Assembly (NCBI GenBank): GCA_047967505.1
Contig: CM106540.1
Source of the DNA: Dipteris shenzhenensis
Taxonomy: Eukaryota; Polypodiophyta; Polypodiopsida; Gleicheniales
Strand: one strand, 5' to 3'
Length of the DNA: 64,000 nt
Position numbers and translations under genes: made by a program. The notes under the pieces were generated by a model. It did not search any database and was not told the DNA's origin. It saw nothing but the letters and a program-made list of their open reading frames with translations. Within the stretch, counting starts at the first letter, position 1; each line of letters starts with the position of its first letter. This document shows, piece after piece, positions 54,128-62,894 of the stretch.

Positions 54128-54416
54128 TGATGCTGTGGATGTGAGTAAGAGAATCAGAGGGAGAGAATATAGCAGGCCTCCGAAGAGGAAATATAACTGA
54201 AATGTATGAATGCCCAAAGGGCAGAATACAACTGTATGGAGGGGCTCAAACCTTCACTGCATAACTGGAAAGAACTAGACTACCTAGAGGAGCACTAAAT
54301 CCCTGAAGAGGCTGAGGCTACCCTGCTGGGCTGCTACAGGGAGGCCTAGGTGCTGCTTCACTGAAGGCTGGAAGGCCTGAGGTGGGGATGAGGAATGAAG
54401 GCCGAGGGGGCTGCCT

Positions 54417-54425
54417 TTTATAGGT
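54417..54425 (-). promoter_or_regulatory. TATA box of the LTR promoter
   Basis: TATAAAAG on the minus strand inside the LTR at the expected distance from its start. Confidence 0.6.
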
Positions 54426-54572
54426 CCCCTTGTGCCTGGAAGTGGACTGACCAGCCTACTGCTGCCCAATGACCAGGCAGGGAGTTGGTCGACCAGTTGT
54501 CTGTCCCAACCTGCCACGTGGCTGCTGATGCGGCACCACCTGACAGCAAGGGTGCCTGCACTATACTGCTGA

Positions 54573-54701
54573 GCTGGCTGCTGCTTGCGTGGTGGTCCAT
54601 GTGGTAGCCGGCTGACGTGGCTGCCTGTGTGGCAGTCCACGTGGCTGCTGCATGCTGACAGGGTAGCCCACGTGGCAGCTCAGCATGCCACGGGCTGTTG
54701 A
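54573..54701 (-). promoter_or_regulatory. CACGTG-type motif cluster in LTR U3
   Basis: Several CCACGTGG, CCACGTGGC and related G-box/E-box strings lie within about 130 bp upstream of the LTR TATA box, with CATGTGG variants. Plant bZIP/bHLH factors bind such sites. Others occur at about 54514. Confidence 0.5.
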
Positions 54702-54712
54702 TGCCCGTGACA

Positions 54713-55074
54713 TCCCCTTCTACCGAAACTCAAACCATTTTACAAAAGTGGCCTCCTGTCATGCTGAAGGAGGTGACTGGCTGTGGTATACCTAGCTGAT
54801 AACTCCTGATCTGAATACTTGGTTCATGAATCTGGAAATGGTTGCTAAGCTCATGAATCCTGATCTGCGGGTACTGAATGCCTAGATCTGTTGCTAACTT
54901 TGGGTAAGAACAAGTACTGTGGGTTTATGCTCCAAGATGATGCTCCATGTGGTGTTCCTCGGTGCATACTGCTGATGGGCACATATGAAGACTGGGTTTG
55001 AGAGAGGCATCCTGATCTTGTTGTAACCCTGTTTCTTGCTGGAAGACCATATCCTGCTGTAATACTGTGTTGTG
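54713..55074 (-). other. Internal region between protease and 3' LTR
   Basis: Only about 360 bp, without RT, RNase H or integrase motifs. This is the place where pol should be. Confidence 0.6.
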
Positions 55075-55545
55075 CTAGCGCTGGTCTCGAACCCCTTGGA
55101 TGATTGATATCAAAGGTCGAAGTGGAACACCCTTAATCCAATAGATGAACTTGGACCCATTACCTCGGATTTTGACATCCCAGCCGTGGTACTGATAATC
55201 TAGTCGGACTTCGAACTTGTGCCACCATTGTGCTCCCAAGATGAAGTCCACGGCTTGAGTAGGTGCGACCCTGAGTGGCTGATTGTGTACCCATCGTGAG
55301 ATCTTTAGAGTGACTGAAGCTACTTGCACGTTGCTCTCTATCTATTGCCTTGGAAATGCACCATTCACGGTCATTGGTTCCGTTGGCGTAAGAGGCAACT
55401 GAGCCTTCTGAGCTGCTTTGGTGGAGATGATGTCCTCAAAACTGCCTGAATCTGCCAAGATAAGGAACCTTCTGACCACCAACCTGTCCATAAAACTAAA
55501 AGATATTGGGAAACTGACGAGGCTTCCCGTTCTGCTGAGCTTCAA
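55075..55545 (-). pseudogene. Retropepsin of the LTR element
   Basis: 'FLILADSGSFEDIISTKAAQ' holds the D-S-G active site and 'AVDFILGAQWWHKFEVRLDY' the C-terminal landmark. One TAG near 55342 separates two open pieces in the same region. Related to Ty3/gypsy proteases. Pol does not follow. Confidence 0.75.
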
Positions 55546-55663
55546 GCTCCTAGATGACTACTGAGGTTGTTCCTGTAGTCTGTTGTTCATCAAGCTCCTC
55601 GATACTCCTCGATGAATACTGAGGTTTTTGAGGCTATTTAACCACTTGATGCAGCTCCTGCTG

Positions 55664-56180
55664 CTAGAAGCTTCTGGTAATACAAGCAATCTTCCTTAAT
55701 ATGGCACGGCACATGACAATGGAAGCATCGATTCTCCTTGGAATAGAGTGTGCGTGTAACTTTATCCACGTACCCGCCATAGCCGTTGCCATCCAACTCT
55801 TCTTCTGCTGCCCATTCCCACCATCACTTGGTGTGGAATCTTGGGACTTCTTACTGTTGACCTGCTTGGATCCTTGACCCTTGTGCATGAGCTCAAAATT
55901 CTGAGCAAGCTCGTATACACACACAATCCCGTGGCCTGAAACTTTTGACATACCACTGGATGTCTATACGCAGCCCATGGAGAAGTTTGATCAGCTTCTC
56001 ACTGTCCTCCAGTTGCGGCTGTATAACACCTGAGTGAATTTATTGGCATAACGATTCACCATCTCGGTGTCTCCCTAGTGTAGCTCATAGTACTGACTCT
56101 AGGGCCTGTCCACATACTGGAGTGGCAAGAACCGTGATCGAAGATATTTCACGAATTCCGTCCAAGGGTTCCTGCTTACC
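55664..56180 (-). pseudogene. Gag with CCHC zinc knuckle of the LTR element
   Basis: Minus strand: 'PWTEFVKYLRSRFLPLQYVD' and 'GDTEMVNRYANKFTQVLY' (capsid region, two TAG stops between), then 'CVYELAQNFELMHKGQG', and the zinc knuckle CFHCHVPCHIKEDC (C-x2-C-x4-H-x4-C) near 55725. Frame changes near 55950. Confidence 0.75.
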
Positions 56181-56333
56181 ATCGTACCGTGTGAAGTAGA
56201 ACTTCCCCAGAAAGGAAGGCTTGGCTCGAGGTGGAAGTCTCTTCTTTTCTCCCCCCGCTGGTCGGAGTCGAGAAATGAGAAGCTATTGGTCCCGTTCTTC
56301 CTTCTCTTCTCGAGAGATATGTTCTCGGACTCG

Positions 56334-56416
56334 TGATGCTGTGGATGTGAGTAAGAGAATCAGAGGGAGAAAATATAGCGGGCCTCCGAAGAGGAAATAT
56401 AACTGAAATGTATGAA
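56334..56416 (-). mobile_element. 5' LTR remnant (U5 end)
   Basis: These 83 bases match 54128-54210 with only about two differences (GAGAGAATA/GAGAAAATA, AGCAGG/AGCGGG). The match starts exactly at TGATGCTG in both, the LTR edge, and is lost after 56416, so the rest of the 5' LTR has been deleted or displaced. A canonical TGG primer site is not seen next to it. Confidence 0.75.
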
Positions 56417-57049
56417 CAATTTTATGCTTGCTCTAAAAAAATTAGAGATTTGCCCTTACTATGGTTCAAGCACAAAAAGCAACAAGAGACTGTCCTTTCT
56501 CAAACCAACAAGGTTGCACAAATCAAACACGAAATAAAGACCCATGGCTCAGGTCTGCACGCTTGCGATTATTTATATCTGGTTAATCAAAGCGCTCTCT
56601 CTCTCAGCTTCTCACTCTGCACACACTAGGGCCCAAGGACAACAATCGGGCTAGACCTGCCCGAAGGTCTTTAACTTGAAAGAATTGGAGTACAAAAATT
56701 CAGCACACAGGCTGCTCATTAAAAATCTTGCGTAAGAGCTCTCAGCTCACGTTCTTGAAAACATGCCACATGTCATAATCCTAGACTAAAACTTAGTTAC
56801 ATGCCTCAAAGGGTAAACTCTAGAGCCTAAGTAGCACTTGATCACACGGGCACCTCCTGATTGCTTGCTAAGCTCCATAGCACTTGGTTTTCAACCCTCC
56901 TTGGTACCTGCAACAATTAATTAAATGTGCATAGCCATGGCATCCATTAATCGTTAGTGCTTTTGCAAGCAAAGTAAACTTTAGACTATACCTAGTCATT
57001 GTGGGCGTCCCCACTAAACACATGTGCGCATTAACATTAAACATCCTCT
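56417..57049. other. Spacer, no gene seen
   Basis: Short motif-free ORFs only. Confidence 0.45.
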
Positions 57050-57440
57050 GGTTGACCGAGGTCAAATCTTTTGACTGTAATTAAGGGGCTTTGACTGAGG
57101 GTCAAGGTGCCTTAATTAAACCCAAAACTCTCCAACCGAAGTCATAAATAACTTGGTTGACTGTAGACAAACCTCCTTGGCTATATCCAAATCTTGTTGG
57201 CCGAAACCAACACTCTCTGACCGAACTTCGAAGTCAGGTCTGAAATGCTCTAGTTGACCGTAGTTAACCCTCTTGGCTTGAGCCAAATCTCCCTAACCAA
57301 GGTAAGGCTTATCTAATCGAGGTTAAGTATCTTTGACCGAAGTCAATACTTTGACCAATGAAAATAACTCTTTGACCGTAATTAAATAAATGGAGAACTC
57401 TATAATTATGATCAAATGAATGGTCGACTGGAACTTTGAC
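57050..57440. repeat. Cluster of TTGACCGnnGTCAA-like palindromes
   Basis: At least ten imperfect palindromes of about 14 bp, spaced 20-45 bp apart: TTGACCGAGGTCAA (57052), TTGACTGTAATTAA, TTGACTGAGGGTCAA, TTGACTGTAGACAA, TTGGCCGAAACCAA, TTGACCGTAGTTAA, TTGACCGAAGTCAA, TTGACCGTAATTAA and others. TTGAC(C/T) is the W-box core bound by plant WRKY factors. Origin (satellite, promoter or TE end) is not known. Confidence 0.75.
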
Positions 57441-58550
57441 TTGGAGTTTTTACAACTTGGTGTCATCTTCCCTCCATGTTCGTCGGCCCGAGGGCACAAC
57501 TAAAGGGGGTGATCGCGGCACTTGTTCGACGGAGGTAGACCGCGTAGGTTGGCTGAAGTCAGTGCTCTATAACGGGTTTCATCCCTTCTGAGCACCAATG
57601 CCTACACGAGTCTCTCTCCACCGAGACCCTCCTATCCATTCCTAGTTGCCTAGTGGAAGAGGTTCCCAGGCTTTGATTAATTTATGTTCTTGTTTGCAAA
57701 AAACCTGGTAAATGAAAAAGCAAAACTCTTGCAAGTTGATTTCCTCAAGTTTGCCCTCTTTTTAATGCAATTACCTCCGTTCCTTTTTACTTTGGTATTT
57801 TATACAAGCAAGGAAAGAGTAACCACTTAACTGTAAACGCACAATGAACCCAAGATATAGCATTCTTTGTACACACAAAAAACTCAACATATAGCAGACC
57901 CTAACTGAGGAGGCAAGGAGGTGTGAGAGTGAAGCCGCCTCACCGATAGATGTCATGCTTGAATCTCATTGGCTATCCTAGATTGAGTGACATGGTGATT
58001 GCTTTGCTTGTGTGACACATGGAGTTAGACAAGTAAAATAGTGTCATGTGGCACTGCTTCATCCACGATGGATGTGTGTGGGTGGGGTAATACCTCATCA
58101 TGTGGCTCTTAAAAAATCTATAACCACTATCCATAACATAACATTACGAGTAGTCTACCGTCCAACCTAATACCTAAGGTCTAACTAGCACTCTTTTGAC
58201 CTTTAATTATCCTAAACCCAAATCACCCCAAGGGTAATTTAATGAACTAATTCTGTAGTACATCACTAAGTTTCCTAACACAACCACCTCTATCCAAGGC
58301 CCAATCATTGATGTACTAAGTTTCCTAGCATGAGTAGTCCCCCCAAGTCTCTTCTTGTGTCGCCCTCTCCCCCTCTTGTCAACATATCTGACCCCGGGAC
58401 GAGGAGGATCCGCTATGCCCTGGCAGACACCATGTGCAATAACAATGGGTAGAAAAGACCTTGGAACTGAAATGCAAACTGCACCCTGTGATCCAAGTGC
58501 ACCGAACCAAAATGTAGGCCCAGTTAGGAGTTTACTTATTTTGACATATA
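57441..58550. other. Spacer, no gene supported
   Basis: ORFs at 57771-57956, 58207-58575 (minus) and 58355-58627 (plus) show no motif; the last two overlap in antisense. Confidence 0.4.
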
Positions 58551-59130
58551 CTGAAGAAAGAGAAGGAAAATCCATTGAAGAAATAGAAAGGCGGGAGCTT
58601 CAGGTTTCACTCTTTGATCGCCTCTAAAAGTTCACTCGTGTGTATTTTTTGTGGTACTGCTTCAAGAACTTGTCTCCAACATCACTAGAAAAGAGATGGA
58701 GAGAACAGGACACACAATTAAAGAGCTGGTTGAAAATAACCTGCATGTCCACAAAAGTATAGAAGAGATTGAGGGTTTTGTAATGACATGCTGAATCATA
58801 ACTAGCGAGACGTATCGTCCTAAATTTGTTATTGACCCATAAACTAGAGCCTTCTCTGACATAAACTGAAGAAAGAGAAGGGAAATCCCCTGAAGAAATA
58901 AAAAGGCGGGACCTTCAGCTTTCACTCTTTGATCACCTTTAAATGTTCACTCGTGTGTCTTTTTTGTGGGACTGCTTCAAGAACTTGTCTCTAACATCAC
59001 TAGTAAAGAGATGAAGAGAACGGGACACACAATTGAAGAGCTGATTGAAAATAACCAGCACATCCACAAAATAACTAGCGAGACGTGTCGTCCTAAATTT
59101 GTGATTGACCCATAAGCTAGAGAACCCTAG
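58551..59130. repeat. ~315-bp diverged tandem duplication
   Basis: Copy 1 from ACTGAAGAAAGAGAAGGAAA (58551) and copy 2 from ACTGAAGAAAGAGAAGGGAA (58866) share most of their length, including TTCACTCTTTGATC, TGCTTCAAGAACTTGTCTC and CTAGCGAGACGT.TCGTCC. Copy 2 lacks about 45 bp near its end. No coding frame is conserved between them. Confidence 0.9.
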
Positions 59131-60157
59131 ATATGTTAGCTTAACTAACATCAAATTATAAATCCAATAACTTAACTGTAACCGGCCTTCAACAAACAAA
59201 AGGGCAATGATCTTCTTCTACTCAAACATAAACCTCATAAATAGCCACAATGCAAGCTTTAGTCACTTCAACCACATAGCAATACTTAGAAACAAACTTC
59301 AACAACAATAAAGGTGCGGCTAGAATGCCCCTGCTCAATGAAAAACAGTACACCATACGCCCACTAGCCCCAAATGCCTTGGTGCCCCTTTCAGTATTTA
59401 TTTAATGGTTCTGAATGGAAAATGCTTTGCAACAAGGGTTCACCCTACACTGTTCCTCTCTGCAAATCCTCTATCTATCTTCTGGGCATCTGATCCAAGT
59501 GCACCACTAGAATACCAGTAGCAAGGCAATCTTTGGCATTCACTTCTGAACTGATCCAACTGAAAGGCATTCTTTTTTTTTTGGCAAAAAAGAGACTTCT
59601 ATTAAGTAAAAAGGAAACTCGCTAGAGCAAGCTTTGAGCGGAAATACATCATGCTAAGCATGTAATAAAAACACCTTAGAAAAATGAGGTAGAAAGAAAC
59701 CAAGGCTGAGGCTGAAAATGCCAACTCGACCCTATAGAAGTCTCAGCAAGGAAGGGAGAGTCTCTCCAATCCCTGAGAAAAGTAACTCTCCTGGAGGAGG
59801 CTGCTCGAGAGGATCCCTGCATGGTCGCCCATATGGCCATTAGAGTGTGTACCGTAACTGAAAGGCATTCATGCATCCAATCCTCTAGCAAACTATGCTC
59901 AAAGCAGCCTCAAGGCTATCACATGCATCCACACTTTCCTCAGGCCTCTTCCAGGAACACCCTTGCCTCTAGGTGCTTACTAGAACTTGAGAGAGACAAA
60001 AAAGGACTGCAAAACACCAAACATGCACTACAAAATGCTCCAAAGCAAGAAATGCAAACAAAAGGAATCCCAAAAACCAAATACCCGCTGTCCATGGCAG
60101 AGGGGCAAGCTCAATCCTCACGCCTATCCCTTGACCAAGCTCCCAACAGGGTGTAGG
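59131..60157. other. Spacer with poly-T tract
   Basis: Contains a (T)11-13 run at about 59571-59581 followed by A-rich sequence, possibly the tail of a retroposed copy on the minus strand. ORFs at 59676-60156 have no motif. Confidence 0.4.
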
Positions 60158-60413
60158 TGTTGAGAGTTCACGCTCAACATCATGTGATCATGTGTGCATA
60201 GCACCATCACGTGATCATATGTGCATAGCACTAACCTTATAGAGTGCTATAAAGGAAAGGGTTAGATCCCCTAACCCTAACCCTAAAAGGGTTTGTATAT
60301 ATTCTATTTTTCAACTAAATCTAGTGTACAGTTAGTCATTTGTGGTGTGCTCTCTAGCTGTGCCCTGTCTCCTCATTTCCACTCTTCTCCTCTCCCCTCT
60401 TCATATTTTGTCA
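60158..60413 (+). mobile_element. Copia 5' LTR, outer element
   Basis: Starts TGTTGAGAG with an internal complementary CTCAACA, ends TTTTGTCA directly before a tRNA-iMet primer site; 256 bp. Contains TATA-like CTATAAAGG (60247) and TATATA (60296), and a (CCCTAA)3 run between them. The 3' LTR is not in the window. Confidence 0.8.
60269..60288 (+). promoter_or_regulatory. Telomere-like (CCCTAA)3 inside the LTR
   Basis: CCCTAA occurs three times in a row followed by AA; GGGTTAG lies just upstream (60259-60265), making an inverted pair around ATCC. Plant promoters use similar telo-boxes (AAACCCTAA). Confidence 0.8.
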
Positions 60414-60425
60414 TGGTATCAGAGC
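60414..60425 (+). other. Primer binding site, outer copia
   Basis: TGGTATCAGAGC, complementary to the 3' end of plant initiator tRNA-Met, directly after the LTR. Confidence 0.9.
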
Positions 60426-61007
60426 TCCCTAGCCTTCCGCTGAGGCATTGTGATTCTTGTGAGAGTGTGAGAGAGTGATTGAGAGTTCTGGAGTGTTCTC
60501 TTCCGTTGAGAGAACTTATGTTTTCTTTGTGAGAAAGTTCCGTTCATGAAAGAGGAATTTCCATCCATTCATTTTCTTGAGAGTTCATTCTTCCGTGAGA
60601 GAGTGATTTTTCATATTGTGAGAGATCCTCCTTCAGAGTTCACTATGAGAGATTTGAGAGAGAAAAAGATTTCTATTGATTGAGAGGCCATCAACAGCCT
60701 ATCTGCAAGCTCATGGCTCAAACAAAGCTCCTTTGACCGAGAGCCTATCTATAGCAACACGGCCTCAACGAGCTGCATAAGGCAATCAGCTACGTCCAGC
60801 AAGGCGGCCCATCAACCTACAACCCAGACCAAGGTTGCAGGAGAGCTGCTAAATGACTTCAACATCGACTACCTCCTTCCAAACTCCTAGCGCGCACAAG
60901 CAGCCAGCCTTCTCTGATCGACAAGGCGACCCTGCTACAAGCACACGGGAACCCGTTGGCTCAGCACCGAACTACCTTCAGCAGCTCCTTCGAGGGGCGC
61001 ACCTACC
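60426..61007 (+). pseudogene. Leader and gag start of outer copia, interrupted
   Basis: A GA-rich leader with many GAGAG/GAGTTC phrases, then ATGGCTCAAACAAAG at 60713 which could be the gag start but meets TGA after seven codons. The region is cut at 61008 by the inner element's LTR. Protein-like sequence continues in other frames (Gln/Pro/Ser-rich). Confidence 0.5.
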
Positions 61008-61204
61008 TGTTGGGGTAAAGGCACATTGCCACCCCTTTTTTAAAGATATGACACCTATGACTGTCTTAAGACAGTCATAGGGTGAAAAAAACCTAATCCT
61101 AATAAAACTTAAGAGTTTGTGGTGTGGCTCATCACTTCACACCCGCATCTTTAGTGTCACCCCTCTCTCTCACTCTCTTCTCGATTGTACTTCTCCCTCT
61201 TTCA
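61008..61204 (+). mobile_element. Copia 5' LTR, inner element
   Basis: TGTTGGGG... to ...CTCTTTCA, 197 bp with TG...CA ends. An internal inverted repeat (CCTATGACTGTCTTAAGACAGTCATAGG, about 61052-61080) forms a perfect hairpin or cruciform. The five bases before it (CTACC) would be the left half of a target duplication. Confidence 0.8.
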
Positions 61205-61206
61205 AC

Positions 61207-61218
61207 TGGTATCAGAGC
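61207..61218 (+). other. Primer binding site, inner copia
   Basis: TGGTATCAGAGC two bases after the LTR; same tRNA-iMet type as the outer element. Confidence 0.9.
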
Positions 61219-62894
61219 CAGCCTCACTTCCTCCCTACCCCTGCCTACCTCTCCCTCTACCCCCCCTCGGGACTTGTGCCCTTGGCATTGCGCAAGCAGC
61301 TAGGGCTGCAGCGCGGGACAGCAACGCGGGGCGGCGAGGGCGTAGCGCGGACAGCGACAGCGGGGTAGCGCAGGCTGTAGCGGGTCTGCGGGCAGGGCAG
61401 GGCGGCGCGGAACAGTGCCAGTAGCCTGCGTTAGGACAGGGCGGCGCGGGACAGCTGCAGCGGCAGCGCAGGGCGGCGCCAAGCAGCGCCAGCAGCTGCA
61501 ACAACAGCAGCTAGCTGCTGCTAGCTGCTACAGCCTCAGGATCAAACAGGGCGGCGCGTGTATGGACGTACGGCCGTTCGTACCGCCGTACGGAGTCTGT
61601 ACAGGCGTCCGTACTGTACGGACGCCGCCGTACGTACAGGGAACAGCATCAGAGAAGGGCATTTCGAAAAAAAAAAATTTCCTCTCTCAGTTCTGGGATT
61701 CCGTACCCTGCACCCGTACATAGGTACAGCAGGTACAGTGCTGCCAGTACACAGGTACAGCAAGTACAGCACTTTTTCTTTGAGGAAAGAAGGCAAAGAG
61801 AGAGCATTCCCGGCTGTTCAATCCTTCAAACTGTGTTTTTTTTTTTGAGGTACAGCAAGTACACTCTTGTCCCTCGTGCTTGAGGTGACTAGTACCACAG
61901 TGTGTGGTGGTTGCACAGTTATCTTGTTTCGGGAAGGTAATGCCTTGATTTTGCAGAGGATTTTGTATGCTTTTGCTGAGTGCAAATCTCAGCCTTTGGG
62001 TGACATTTTCAAAGGGCTTTTGCCTGGAAGCTTATGCAGTGTATGCCTTGAGGCAGTGTGGAGCCAGGGAGCCCACATTGGTCTTGTTTCCGCAGTGTAT
62101 TCAGTAACATTTCTGCAGGTCACATTTTGTGTACGACACCTTTGAAAATCTCAGTTGAGCCACGCTTCGCCAGGGCACATCGAGTTTACTCGGTCCCTAA
62201 TTGTCCATCGTTGACAGTGCTCAAAAGATTTTCTCTTCAGTGTTTGTACGTTGGGATCTGTGTTGTTATTGTGTACACAGGGCTGTTTATACATTGCATT
62301 GTCAGGTGAAAGTGCCAGGAGAGCGCTGCATTTTGTATGCTACCTCAGTGTTGAGGTGTTTTTCACTTGGTACAGGTGTCAAATCAAGGGGCTTTTGCCT
62401 AGATTTTGCTTTAGAGCACTTGGGTTACTGTTTTGAGACCTTCAGATGCCTTTTATCCCCTTGGCAGAAGGGTGATTGCTTGGGATTTGTCCCATTTTCT
62501 GTTGCAGGTTTGTGACAGGCTGAAGAGTCTGGAGCTTCTTTTTCAGTGAACAAAACAGTGTATGACAAGTGCAATACCTCATCTGAGGTGGGAGAAGTGA
62601 TCAGGACAGCAGTGTTTTGTGCTTCGTCAGCTGATGATGCACTGTTAAAGCACTTGTGGAACAGCTGCAGCATTCTGAAATTACTGTTTTATGCCTATTT
62701 GAGCACGGTACAGTGTGTCAGAAAATACAGTAACTGGAGGGAAATATTTTCTGTTTTGCTGCAGATTTTTTGACAGTAAAAACAGCACTATTGTGAGTGC
62801 TCCTGGCTCTTGATAGAGCAGGTTTTTCTGAGAAATCAGAATTTTATTCAGTCTTTTTTTACTTACAGGGAGTCAGGTACTTTCCTTATCTGAT
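61219..62894 (+). other. Unusually long leader of the inner copia
   Basis: About 1.7 kb between primer site and gag ATG. The first part (61260-61560) is GC-rich with GCGCGG and CAGCAGC phrases; 61555-61870 is rich in GTAC/CGTACGG and GTACAG repeats, including a 23-bp palindrome; 61870-62890 is ordinary sequence without a long ORF. Copia leaders are usually much shorter, so the region may hold an insertion, an intron or regulatory RNA structure. Confidence 0.6.
61604..61626. repeat. Perfect palindrome GGCGTCCGTAC-T-GTACGGACGCC
   Basis: Eleven-base arms with a single central T. Neighbouring CGTACGG and GTACGG strings could pair with it too. Confidence 0.9.

Larger units (their letters stand above)
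54128..54712 (-). mobile_element. 3' LTR of a gag-protease gypsy-like element
   Basis: Minus strand: starts TGTCACGGG at 54712, preceded by a purine tract (AGAAGGGGA), and ends CAGCATCA at 54128, giving TG...CA ends and about 585 bp. A TATA box (CTATAAAAGG) lies at about 54415-54425. The terminal 80 bp recur at 56334-56416. The U3 part is rich in CACGTGG G-box-like and GCTGC phrases. Confidence 0.75.

Noticed and set aside
61235-61504. Ala/Pro/Arg-rich ORFs in several frames
   Set aside because: They result from GC-rich repeat composition in the copia leader.
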